This document shows, piece by piece, positions 24,661-35,212 of a DNA stretch of 64,000 bases; the first letter of the stretch is position 1, and each line of letters opens with the position of its first letter. The position numbers and the translations under genes were made by a program. The notes under the pieces were generated by a model. That model did not search any database. It was given only the letters and a program-made list of their open reading frames with translations, and was not told the DNA's origin. Source of the stretch: Prosapia bicincta. Lineage: Eukaryota; Arthropoda; Insecta; Hemiptera; Cercopidae. The stretch lies in contig JBAIZL010000005.1 in assembly GCA_036971475.1 (NCBI GenBank), forward strand, positions 161,455,386 through 161,519,385. The letters are read 5' to 3'.

Positions 24661-26750
24661 GAAAACATTTGATAGAGACAATTCCTCAACAACGGTATTC
24701 CTAACCAAAATATTGTTGATAGGAAATCATTACATTCATTAATTGACCAGATTATGAAAATAGAATAATTAACACTATCACTTGACTGGAAAGAAAAGGA
24801 AATTCTGAACTAGAAAGAAAATATTACTTCAGAGTAGCAGCCCACGGTTTCGGAGTGGAAGATTCATTAGGCTCTAACTGTTGGACCCTTGTGAGATTAA
24901 CCTATAATTCAGACTGCATAGAATCCGTCAGTGTTCTGTATTTCTGCCTAAGTGTTATAGGACAGGTGTATTTTGTGGGGCAGATGTTAGGATTGTAGGC
25001 TATTTATTTAGAGAAATGATTTTTTTAAATATTTCTAATTTGTATCCGTTGGGCCTATTGATTTATGTAGGCATATACATAAACATTACGTAGAATTCTC
25101 CTTCTATGCTTTTAAACGGGGAGTGTTCCTGATCTGTGTTTGAATTGCAGGACTTGAATTGTCTTGTAAGAAAGCACAAACATTTCATGTAAAAGAATAT
25201 TCGGACCATATTGAGCAATTACGTTTCCAACGTACCGTGAGGAATGGGACGAGGTTCCTCCCTCAAGAAATCAATAATTGATTTCCGTAGTCATAGAGAA
25301 ATGAGCACCCAACTGGTGAACTTTGTGAAAACGCTGTAACATATGATCCATTAGTGACGTAGGCTATATAGGCCTAATAGAGCGAGCGAGGGTGACCAGG
25401 CTTTTCATGGATTAGGCTATAATATTGTTCACTTTTTTCAATTATTTTATTAAATACTACTAAAGAATAATCTAAAATCACAGGGTATAGGCTATTAATA
25501 CGTAACCTTATAAAGAAGAATTGTAAATACCAATAATGGTATAAGGTAGACAAATATTAATCTTTATAAGAAAAAAATAATGTAGTTTCATAAAAAAATA
25601 GTTAATATTATATTGTTTGTATAATTTGTAAATCAACCTAGAAACTTGTGTCTGATAAATTATAGACCCTACTAATTATTTACTACATTTAGTATATAGG
25701 CCTATAGATTTTTGAATAGGCTATTAACTAAGAAATACGAAAAACAAAGGAAGATGTCCTGAAAGACAAACCAGGTCTTCGTGACATATTCCTTCATCGG
25801 AGATAAAACTAAAAAAGATCGAAGCTTATAGGCTATTAAACTTGAGTAGAAACTCTAGATTAGCCAAAAAAAAAACAGAACGCAAGATATTTTTTAATTT
25901 CTTCAAGCAAAATCTAATGTAGGAATGCAAAATATAAATTCAACGTGTAAATTTATGTTACTCTGAAACCCCGTATATTGGTAAATCTTAAGATTTTCCA
26001 GTAAAACCTTAGATTTACCAACTCTTAATATCAAAACTTCGCGATCATTGTTTATTTCGAACTTTTACCATTGGTAAATCTTAGGTTTTACTTCAGAGAC
26101 GCGGTAAATGTTACCTAACCTAACCCAACCTTAATAGACTGAGTCGTTGCTAGCAAGAAAAATTATTAAGAAATACTCATTGCTTTATTTCCAAAACCAA
26201 TATATATGAACCGTCCTTGGTAAAACCTAGCACCACCAGATTCTAATAAAAGCCCTAAAAAGCCCATGACTTTCGGGGTAAAAGTCCGAAAAATCATCGG
26301 TTATTTATAGAACCCTTACATTTACCATCTCATGCTGGTAAGCCCCAAAATCTAGTATGAGGGCTTTTATAGTAACACATAGGTCTTATGGAGCTACAAG
26401 ATAGATAAAAAAGTTTAGTATATGTGCACTACCATAGTCTACATTTTATTTAATTTTAAAAAAATCTAAGGTAGGCCTTTTATAGACCTTCATAGACCTT
26501 TTATATAGCCTACACTGGAAAATAAACGTCACAAATACTTGATATTTTGGGAAGGAGTTAAGGAATCTAAATCCTGCAAATGTTGAGGGGTTACTGTAGA
26601 CCAATATGTGTTTTTGAGATGTTGGAACTTAACGGTTAAAACCCCTATAAGGGAACATAAAGTAGGGGTATCAGCAAGTGCTAACAAGCAGGGAGGAATT
26701 GAGCGTGTGTTTTTAGTCTAGTTAGGTGTTTAAATATCAACTTGGCATTT
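24661..26750. other. No gene recognised
   Basis: A/T-rich sequence with frequent AGGCCTA motifs. A recurrent 'tggtaaatcttag' phrase occurs in both orientations near 25979-26077 and hints at a short inverted repeat. No gene is supported. Confidence 0.4.
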
Positions 26751-27580
26751 CCTCGCAGTTTGGGTTTTGTATAGAGCATGGCACCAAACGTTTTGGTACC
26801 ACGCCCCCTCTTCTTGAAATCAAAGCCTCCCCGCCCCATCCACCTTATACTATAAATAAATGGTATACGTATAATAAAAAGGAACAAATATTTTATACAT
26901 ATATAAAGGCCTATATAGCCTATAACAATTTATCTGTTGAGGCCTAGGTCTATACATATTTTCACAAGAAAAATAATATAACATTTCAAGTTTTAATTCG
27001 TTGGATACATTTTAACTGATAAGAGGAAAATATTTTAGTTAGAAGGATAAGCTTGAATTTTTTTTCACTAGCATATCTATTTCAGGTTGTATTTTAGTAA
27101 ATTCACAACGCAAATAATTAGCAACATCAAGTTTGTTCCTTTATTTTGTTTTTATTTCAACAAGTGAAAATGTTTTTTCGCCCAAGTAGGTTGTTGAAAA
27201 AGCCAAGTATAATCGAAGAACTGCCTGTAATAGTCTACACTTTTAAGTGTTTTATCCAAATTGAAGATTTGACCATTGTGGTGCTGTTGAATGGTAAACA
27301 TTCGTTTCGCGACACTGTACTATTATTTTTTTCAAGCTGTCATGTTGATTTAATATCAAGATTATAAAATCAGCACAACCAGAAAATTTCATTAAAATTT
27401 TTTGAACATAATATCCAATAAAATTACCTATGTAAAAAATCTGTGGTGGTTATTTAGTCTTAAATTTTTATAAATTGTGTACCTAAATTTTAACTAAATG
27501 AGAATTTATCTGACCGTTTTCCAACTTGTCTCACGCCACCCCTGACTTGCCTTCACGTCTCCCAGTTTAGGAACCCATGG
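26751..27580. mobile_element. Probable hAT relic (right end recognised)
   Basis: The right end on the minus strand reads CCATGGGTTCCTAAACTGGG followed by a G-rich subterminal block, close to the CAGTGGTTC.(C/T)AAACTGGG termini of many hAT elements. The interior has patches such as 'accacgccccctcttcttg' (near 26801) that are unlike local DNA. I could not place the left end or a duplication, so the boundary at 26751 is approximate. Confidence 0.4.
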
Positions 27581-27977
27581 TTTAGAGGATGATTGGCGTC
27601 GTATTTACGGTTTTTTTTCATAGGCCTACAAAAATTCCTTCTCTTCTCTCCGTTTCAATTACGAGTTCCTCCATCATTATGAGACAAGAAAGCAATGTAT
27701 GCAATTCTGACCCTATACACGAACGACAAACCGTTGACGAAGCGTGTACAATCTTGGTGTGAACTTAATACAGAAATGTCACTAGCACAGATCATTAAGT
27801 CATAGAAGAAATAGACGAAAGGGTAAGCCCACGGTAATTGTATAGAATATGTAGCCAATATGGTGCGACCTCCATTTTGTTTTATTAGAATTACGTATTT
27901 GATTTAAAAACACATTGAAAACAAGCAAAAAGGTTTTATAGAACATTTTAACATCTTATAATAATTATAATTAATGT
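27581..27977. other. No feature seen
   Basis: Non-repetitive sequence with no convincing coding frame. Confidence 0.4.
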
Positions 27978-28462
27978 TTAGTAGAAAGATTTCTATAAAA
28001 CCTTGGTCAATAACATTACAAATTTATTGCTCAAGGTTTCGACATATAAACAAAGCGCTCTTCAGGGCCATTTATTTTAAAAAATTACAATATTTTAAAA
28101 AACAACATTACAATAAAACTATACATTCACAATTTAGGCTACATCACAATTTACTAAAAAGGGAATTTACCTTTTTAAAAGGTATATACCTAGCAACTAA
28201 TCTGAATATTTTCAAAATTCATTTGTTTGTAGTTGAAATTTACTAAATAACTGCAGCATTAGCTATAAGGTAAATATTTCTGATAAAATTAATGTTAATT
28301 GTGAATGTATTGTTTTATTACGAATGTTTTTCAGCCTACATCGTAATTTTGTAAATTAAGTGCCCCTGAAGAGGACATTTTTTAGATAGACTTCGAAACG
28401 TTGGGCAGTGAGTTTTCATTATTAAATTTGTCTGAAATTTTATCGAAACATCTCTATTAAGA
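27978..28462. mobile_element. Foldback element with outward hammerhead-like motifs
   Basis: Arms of about 165 bp (27978-28140 and 28295-28462) are imperfect reverse complements. Matching landmarks are 'attgtgaatgtat.gttttatt', 'gtaatttt.taaa..aa.tg.ccctgaag', 'tcgaaac.ttg.gca' and 'gaaa.c(t)ttct.attaa'. Both arms read outward through CCTGAAGAG ... TCGAAAC. No target-site duplication or coding sequence was identified. This is probably a non-autonomous retroelement derivative. Confidence 0.6.
28361..28407 (+). ncRNA. Hammerhead-ribozyme-like motif (right arm of 28-kb foldback)
   Basis: Reads as stem I strand TGCCC (28361-28365), core CTGAAGA (28366-28372, matching CUGANGA exactly), a variable segment closed weakly by GGA/TTC, then GAA (28395-28397), ACGT (a minimal stem III), U at the cleavage position (28402), and GGGCA (28403-28407), which pairs with TGCCC. 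Stem II is weak and stem III is minimal, so any activity would probably need a dimer. The left arm carries a more decayed version on the minus strand (about 28030-28072). Confidence 0.5.
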
Positions 28463-29940
28463 AAAACGTTATTATAAATGTTGTAAACCAAAAATTGTTC
28501 CAGTGGTTACCACTTAAAAATATACAAACCTAACCTCACTTTTTAACCCATGTTATGGCGAAGTGATTTGGTTTAATATAGATAAATTAGAAATAGTTGA
28601 AAATTAAGACACAACATTACGATTTTACCGTGAGCTAGCAGGTTGCTGAAATAAAAGATGAGCCTAGATTTTCCTAGGTCCTGTGGCCTACACCTACGTG
28701 CCTTGCCTACGTTAGCAAACTAATGTTTTTCCCAAATGAACCCATTCTACCTAAACGCTTGGTTGATAAGTTGTAAATTGAGCCTATAGAATTTAATGTA
28801 GACTAATATTAAAGTGGCTGTTTTATAAAGAAACACCACGTTTATAAAGTTTCACGAGAGTAAAAATTTAGAATTCGTTTGTGTTTTGTAAAATTTTAAC
28901 CACTATTTCAGGTTTATAATTTATGTTTACATTGATAATTACCTTTTCATTAAGTAGAATAGACTCGTATTTTTAAGTAAAATAACATATGTAAATCTAA
29001 AAATAAAGAATCTGATGGTATTGTCTAGCGAAGAGTAAGCTATCTGGTGCCAGAATACCTAGTCAAATGGTTTGTTGACAACCAGAAATATTGTGGAAAC
29101 ATTTCCGAAAGGTATCGGATCTGACGAGTTGTAACATAGTGAGCTATTTAGGCCTACAGTGGAAACATAATTTCGTGTTTGTGTTTAGTTCGGTGTAGGC
29201 TACCCTATTCGTTCCCACCTGTGTCCAGTTCTATACAACTATTACCCGTTTATGCTTTGTATTTCACAGCGTTACGAATAGATTTATCACAACGATTGCT
29301 TAATATGTGTAATTAAGTAAATGTAGTTTGCATTAAATAGCTATTACTTATTCACAGCAAATATGCGGTAAAGGTTTTAAATGCGCATTAAAGCATTCTC
29401 TAACAGTACCGTAGTTAGTTACGTTCCTTGTAAATGCTTCAAGGCAAACCCGCTTCATTCTAATACATTTTATATAGGCTATATAGCCTTCCGTGTGAGG
29501 AAATTAATTTACTTCTTTTACACATTCACAAACGTACTAGCCTAGGGGAAGATTCCACTTTGTTACAAGAAAATAGCTGTGTAAATTTCAGTCAATATAA
29601 AATGGCAAAGAAATTTAAAATCAAATAGGAACACAATGAATAGCCTAACCCCACGCTGGTGTTTAGTATTTAGTCGGGCAAGATTTCTCCAACTAAAAAA
29701 GTTGTATAGACCTGATACAGCTAGCATCAGGTTCACAAATATATGTAATATAAATATTAAGTGAACCAGAAGTAACTTAAACAGGTCACTATTTTAAGCT
29801 TCCCGTAATAGTAAGGTATACTCAGTCTACTACAACCCCCGGTCAGTGATGTTTGATGATGGAGATACTAGCAATCTTTTGAAAGTTAACTCGCATAAAT
29901 ACCAAGTAAGATTCTTGTTTAAGTACATATAGTGAAAGTG
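28463..29940. other. No gene recognised
   Basis: A/T-rich DNA with TAGGCCTA near 29150. No supported gene or element. Confidence 0.4.
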
Positions 29941-29944
29941 ATAT

Positions 29945-29967
29945 TATTATATAGGCATATATATATA

Positions 29968-30018
<51 letters not shown>
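29945..30018. repeat. (TA)n microsatellite at left border of the Penelope dimer
   Basis: The tract starts ataggcatatatatata, twice, and continues as uninterrupted (AT)n. A matching inverted pattern (tatatatatgcctat) lies beyond the right arm at about 35210-35226, so the symmetry of the locus extends through the microsatellites. Confidence 0.9.
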
Positions 30019-30020
<2 letters not shown>

Positions 30021-30129
30021 TTGATATTTAACGTTGTCCATTGTTTTTCCGTTGCACTGACTTTATGAAGTTAATATATTACTATGTAAGTAATTTTATC
30101 CACCATTAAGTGCAATAATTTTACCTTGA

Positions 30130-30171
30130 GTGATGAGGCACCTTTCGGTCAAATGACCATTGTCGAATCAC
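30130..30171 (-). ncRNA. Hammerhead-like fold at the 3' end of the left Penelope copy
   Basis: Exact mirror image of the fold at 35055-35096: stem I GTGAT/ATCAC, stem II GGTCA/TGACC with a two-base loop, GAA, stem III AGG/CCT with a two-base loop, and C at the cleavage position. The core departs from consensus in the same way as in the right copy. Confidence 0.5.
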
Positions 30172-31867
30172 TGATGTTTTTCTGTTGTGGATGTTCGGTC
30201 TGTGAAGTTGGTGTTTGTGGACGTAACGCGCACTTTTTCTTGATCTGTGTGTATGATATTTCTATATAGTATGTCTTCTGTATATGTTGTTTGTAGATTC
30301 ATTAAGTTGTTGTGTATGTTTTTATAAATGTGGTATTTTTCTAGTGAGTTTAGTTCTATTGGGTTGTTATTTATTTCCAGTATGGTTAGGTTATTTTCGT
30401 AATTTGTTATTTCGTGTTTATGGGATATTAGGTGTGCTGCAACATTTGATACTTTAGAATTTTTGTTTTTGAATGCTCTATAATGTTCTTCAAATCTTAT
30501 TTTAAATGTTCTGGTTGTTTTTCCTATGTAAAAAGCGTTACAGTTGTTGCATGTGATTTTGTAAATTCCTGATAGGTTATGTTTTTCTGAATTTGTTATG
30601 TGGTTTGTGTTATTAAGATATTTTATTATTTTGTTGTTTGGTTTGTAAGTTGGAGTGTAGTATTCTTTGTTGTATATATTTGTTATTTTTTCTATTTTGT
30701 TATTGGTGTATTTATATTTTAGGTAGATTTTTTTATTTTCATTATTTTCGTGTTCCGGTTGTAGTGTTGTGTTGAGGTTAGGTTTTTTGTGAATTTATTG
30801 TATATATTTTTTATAATGTGTTTGTTGTATCCATTTTCTATTGCTATTTTTGTAATGTTGTCTAATTCTTCATTTAATTTTTGTTTGTTATCCTGTGTGT
30901 ATTTTATTGCTTTATTTATCATGTTACTGTAAGTGTTAATTTTGTGTGTCCAGGGGTGGTTAGATTTGTAGTGTATTGTGGTGTTGTTGGAAGTAGGTTT
31001 CCTGTATACTGTAGTTTCTATTTTATTATCATTTATATTTAAAGTAATGTCGAGGAAGTTGATTGTTCTATTTGTTTCTGTTTCAACGGTGAATTGTATG
31101 TTTTCGTTGTATGTATTTAGTTTGTTTAATATTATGACGTGTTCGTTGTGAATGGTAGGTTGGTATATTACAAGTATATCGTCTACATATCTTGTCCATA
31201 GTGAGATATTGTGTGTGTTTATTATAGGTTTAATTATTATTTGTTCAAAGTGTTGTAAATATATTTCTGACATGACAGATGATATGGGTGAACCCATGGG
31301 GAGTCCTGTTGTTTGTTTATAATATTTATTGTTAAATTGGAAGTAATTTTGGTTACATATGTGTTTGGTTAGCGTAATGATACTATCTATTATGTTTCTT
31401 TTTTCGTTATTGTGTATCAGTTTGTTTTTTATTATTTCTATGGTTTCTTCTATTGGGATACTAGGGTACATGTTAGTTATGTCATAACTTATTATTTTTG
31501 TGTTGCTGTTTGTTTTTATCGTTTTTATTTTATTAATTAGTTCGTATCCATTTTTTATATTGTATGTGTTGTTGATATGTATTTTAGATCTTAGGATTTT
31601 GTCTAGAATTTTTGCGATTATGTAAGATGGTGCTGTTGTGAAATTTATTAGTGGTCTAAATGGTGTGTTGGGTTTGTGGATTTTAGGTATCCCTGATAAT
31701 ACTGGTGCGCATGGTTTGAATGGGTATAATCTTGTGTGGTATTTTAATTTATTGTTATAGTTTAGGGTGTTACGGTGAGTGACTATTAAGTTTTTTATTG
31801 TAATAAGGTATGTGTTAGTTGGGTCTGGGATTTGTTCGTATTTATTTTCTTTTATGTAGTTAGTCAT
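30168..31867 (-). pseudogene. Penelope-like RT / GIY-YIG polyprotein, frameshifted copy
   Basis: The ATG at 31867 opens a minus-strand frame of 382 residues with the reverse transcriptase motifs seen in the right copy (GIPKIHKP, YDITNMYPSIP, GLPMGSP, YVDD). Within the T run at 30783-30788 this copy has six bases where the right copy has seven, so the frame breaks before the GIY-YIG endonuclease. The endonuclease sequence continues in another frame to a stop mirrored at 30168. Upstream of the ATG this copy keeps the seven-base run at 31999-32005 and stays open through the conserved N-terminal region (including an LKSDKTNTPV block, the counterpart of the DKG motif). One residue after the start differs (T for K in IPDPTN(T/K)YL). 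As it stands it would make an RT without endonuclease. Confidence 0.93.
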
Positions 31868-32606
31868 TGAATCGATATATTTGTTATTTTCTATTATTAC
31901 TGGAGTATTTGTTTTATCTGATTTTAATATTAAGTAGTCGTTGTTTTCTAGTTTTTCTCTGAGTTTTATAATTTCTTTTTTATTAATATATTGTTCCGTT
32001 TTTTTGTTTTTTTCCGTTTTTATTAGGTTAATTTTATTATTAATATTATTTCTTATGTGTTCAGTATTTTGGTGGGTAATTTTGTGGATGTTAGATTCTG
32101 TGTCAACTATTAGGTTTTTTATTATTTGTTTTTTGTTGAAGTTAGGTAGGTTATATTTGAAGGAATTTGTTATTATTATTTTTTTTTCCAGTAAATTGTG
32201 TTTTAGTTAAGTTTATGAATTTATTATTGTTAGAGGTGTGGGTTGGTTCTAGGCTATTTTTTAGGTTATGTTGTTGTTTTGATGTGTGGATTGGTTCTAG
32301 GCTATTTTTTAGGTTAAGTTGTTTTGATAAATTTTCGATTTTTTTTTTGTCTGTTAATAGTGTTTGTTTTATGTTGTATTATAATTTGTTGTGTTTTTTC
32401 GTGAATAATAGGTGTGAGAGTGTCAAAAGTTTTCATTATTTCCAAATTGGTTGTGTATAGTTGTAAATTGATTTGGCTTTTTTTATGGTAGGCAGCTTTA
32501 ATGTTTTAATTAATAATGTGTGATTCTGCTATTTTTGTTGCTTTATTGATAATAGTGTTTTGTTTATTTTTTATGTGTAATTTTGCGTATTTTGGTGTTA
32601 TATTAA

Positions 32607-32619
32607 CATATAATATATA
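32607..32619. other. 13-bp axis of the 5-kb palindrome
   Basis: catataatatata separates the innermost arm bases (…tattaa at 32606 and ttaata… from 32620). It is the only unpaired sequence between the two Penelope copies. Confidence 0.95.
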
Positions 32620-33357
32620 TTAATATAACACCAAAATACGCAAAATTACACATAAAAAATAAACAAAACACTATTATCAATAAAGCAACAAAAATAGCAG
32701 AATCACACATTATTAAGCAAAACATTAAAGCTGCCTACCATAAAAAAAGCCAAATCAATTTACAACTATACACAACCAATTTGGAAATAATGAAAACTTT
32801 TGACACTCTCACACCTATTATTCACGAAAAAACACAACAAATTATAATACAACATAAAACAAACACTATTAACAGACAAAAAAAAAATCGAAAATTTATC
32901 AAAACAACTTAACCTAAAAAATAGCCTAGAACCAATCCACACATCAAAACAACAACATAACCTAAAAAATAGCCTAGAACCAACCCACACCTCTAACAAT
33001 AATAAATTCATAAACTTAACTAAAACACAATTTACTGAAAAAAAAAATAATAATAACAAATTCCTTCAAATATAACCTACCTAACTTCAACAAAAAACAA
33101 ATAATAAAAAACCTAATAGTTGACACAGAATCTAACATCCACAAAATTACCCACCAAAATACTGAACACATAAGAAATAATATTAATAATAAAATTAACC
33201 TAATAAAAACGGAAAAAAACAAAAAACGGAACAATATATTAATAAAAAAGTAATTATAAAACTCAGAGAAAAACTAGAAAACAACGACTACTTAATATTA
33301 AAATCAGATAAAACAAATACTCCAGTAATAATAGAAAATACCAAATATATCGATTCA

Positions 33358-35058
33358 ATGACTAACTACATAAAAGAAAATAAATACGAACAAATCCCAG
33401 ACCCAACTAACAAATACCTTATTACAATAAAAAACTTAATAGTCACTCACCGTAACACCCTAAACTATAACAATAAATTAAAATACCACACAAGATTATA
33501 CCCATTCAAACCATGCGCACCAGTATTATCAGGGATACCTAAAATCCACAAACCCAACACACCATTTAGACCACTAATAAATTTCACAACAGCACCATCT
33601 TACATAATCGCAAAAATTCTAGACAAAATCCTAAGATCTAAAATACATATCAACAACACATACAATATAAAAAATGGATACGAACTAATTAATAAAATAA
33701 AAACGATAAAAACAAACAGCAACACAAAAATAATAAGTTATGACATAACTAACATGTACCCTAGTATCCCAATAGAAGAAACCATAGAAATAATAAAAAA
33801 CAAACTGATACACAATAACGAAAAAAGAAACATAATAGATAGTATCATTACGCTAACCAAACACATATGTAACCAAAATTACTTCCAATTTAACAATAAA
33901 TATTATAAACAAACAACAGGACTCCCCATGGGTTCACCCATATCATCTGTCATGTCAGAAATATATTTACAACACTTTGAACAAATAATAATTAAACCTA
34001 TAATAAACACACACAATATCTCACTATGGACAAGATATGTAGACGATATACTTGTAATATACCAACCTACCATTCACAACGAACACGTCATAATATTAAA
34101 CAAACTAAATACATACAACGAAAACATACAATTCACCGTTGAAACAGAAACAAATAGAACAATCAACTTCCTCGACATTACTTTAAATATAAATGATAAT
34201 AAAATAGAAACTACAGTATACAGGAAACCTACTTCCAACAACACCACAATACACTACAAATCTAACCACCCCTGGACACACAAAATTAACACTTACAGTA
34301 ACATGATAAATAAAGCAATAAAATACACACAGGATAACAAACAAAAATTAAATGAAGAATTAGACAACATTACAAAAATAGCAATAGAAAATGGATACAA
34401 CAAACACATTATAAAAAATATATACAATAAATTCACAAAAAAACCTAACCTCAACACAACACTACAACCGGAACACGAAAATAATGAAAATAAAAAAATC
34501 TACCTAAAATATAAATACACCAATAACAAAATAGAAAAAATAACAAATATATACAACAAAGAATACTACACTCCAACTTACAAACCAAACAACAAAATAA
34601 TAAAATATCTTAATAACACAAACCACATAACAAATTCAGAAAAACATAACCTATCAGGAATTTACAAAATCACATGCAACAACTGTAACGCTTTTTACAT
34701 AGGAAAAACAACCAGAACATTTAAAATAAGATTTGAAGAACATTATAGAGCATTCAAAAACAAAAATTCTAAAGTATCAAATGTTGCAGCACACCTAATA
34801 TCCCATAAACACGAAATAACAAATTACGAAAATAACCTAACCATACTGGAAATAAATAACAACCCAATAGAACTAAACTCACTAGAAAAATACCACATTT
34901 ATAAAAACATACACAACAACTTAATGAATCTACAAACAACATATACAGAAGACATACTATATAGAAATATCATACACACAGATCAAGAAAAAGTGCGCGT
35001 TACGTCAACAAACACCAACTTCACAGACCGAACATCCACAACAGAAAAACATCAGTGA
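33358..35058 (+). CDS. Penelope-like reverse transcriptase with GIY-YIG endonuclease
   Basis: 566 codons open from the ATG. Reverse transcriptase motifs in order: GIPKIHKP (residues 59-66), PFRPLI (about 69-74), YDITNMYP with the first catalytic aspartate at 129, GLPMGSP (188-194), YVDD (227-230). The C-terminal GIY-YIG nuclease follows: GIY at 434-436, C440 and C443 between the two halves, FYIGK around 447-450, arginines and FEEH near 458-463, and two histidines in AHLISHKH. The CCHH pattern is characteristic of endonuclease-bearing Penelope-like elements, which prime reverse transcription at a nicked target. The ATG is probably not the true start: conserved N-terminal sequence lies upstream but is cut off by frameshifts, giving about 810 codons in the ancestral protein. 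Codon use follows the A-rich strand (Lys, Asn, Ile, Thr). The stop lies inside the terminal hammerhead-like fold. Confidence 0.95.
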   Translation: MTNYIKENKYEQIPDPTNKYLITIKNLIVTHRNTLNYNNKLKYHTRLYPFKPCAPVLSGIPKIHKPNTPFRPLINFTTAPSYIIAKILDKILRSKIHINNTYNIKNGYELINKIKTIKTNSNTKIISYDITNMYPSIPIEETIEIIKNKLIHNNEKRNIIDSIITLTKHICNQNYFQFNNKYYKQTTGLPMGSPISSVMSEIYLQHFEQIIIKPIINTHNISLWTRYVDDILVIYQPTIHNEHVIILNKLNTYNENIQFTVETETNRTINFLDITLNINDNKIETTVYRKPTSNNTTIHYKSNHPWTHKINTYSNMINKAIKYTQDNKQKLNEELDNITKIAIENGYNKHIIKNIYNKFTKKPNLNTTLQPEHENNENKKIYLKYKYTNNKIEKITNIYNKEYYTPTYKPNNKIIKYLNNTNHITNSEKHNLSGIYKITCNNCNAFYIGKTTRTFKIRFEEHYRAFKNKNSKVSNVAAHLISHKHEITNYENNLTILEINNNPIELNSLEKYHIYKNIHNNLMNLQTTYTEDILYRNIIHTDQEKVRVTSTNTNFTDRTSTTEKHQ

Positions 35059-35096
35059 TTCGACAATGGTCATTTGACCGAAAGGTGCCTCATCAC
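35055..35096 (+). ncRNA. Hammerhead-like fold at the 3' end of the right Penelope copy
   Basis: Stem I pairs GTGAT (35055-35059) with ATCAC (35092-35096). Stem II pairs GGTCA (35068-35072) with TGACC (35075-35079), loop TT. GAA at 35080-35082 is followed by stem III AGG (35083-35085) and CCT (35088-35090), loop TG, then C (35091) at the cleavage position. This is the type I hammerhead order with the short stem III reported for Penelope-like elements. The seven-base core TCGACAA departs from CUGANGA at three positions, and one extra T precedes stem II, so this copy may be inactive. The RT stop codon (35056-35058) sits in stem I. Confidence 0.55.
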
Positions 35097-35156
35097 TCAA
35101 GGTAAAATTATTGCACTTAATGGTGGATAAAATTACTTACATAGTAATATATTAAC

Positions 35157-35161
<5 letters not shown>

Positions 35162-35212
<51 letters not shown>

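Larger units (their letters stand above)
30065..32606 (-). mobile_element. Penelope-like retroelement, left copy of inverted dimer
   Basis: This 2542-bp arm is the reverse complement of 32620-35161; mirror positions sum to 65226 across the whole arm. It carries the same reverse transcriptase and GIY-YIG coding sequence on the minus strand, the same terminal fold (30130-30171), and differs by a handful of substitutions and two 1-bp homopolymer indels. Unlike the right copy, 47 bp of unrelated sequence (30018-30064) separate the arm from the (TA)n tract. Coding sequence runs up to the palindrome axis, so both copies are truncated or joined within or just upstream of the 5' end. Confidence 0.95.
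32620..35161 (+). mobile_element. Penelope-like retroelement, right copy of inverted dimer
   Basis: 2542 bp, head to head with the left copy. The coding strand is extraordinarily rich in A (over half of bases in many lines) and poor in G. Reading frames upstream of 33358 carry recognisable Penelope N-terminal sequence from the axis onward, but in more than one frame: a shared shift at the A run near 33048, and a private 1-bp deletion at 33221-33226 (six A, against seven in the left copy). A 48-bp in-frame tandem duplication lies at 32911-33000. The copy ends in a hammerhead-like fold and then directly in (TA)n. No target-site duplication was identified. Confidence 0.95.

Noticed and set aside
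31941..33234. Open frames antisense to the Penelope N-terminal regions (LIRLILLLILFLMC type)
   Set aside because: Mirror-symmetric between the arms, hydrophobic only because the sense strand is A-rich, and lacking ATG starts; shadows of the element.
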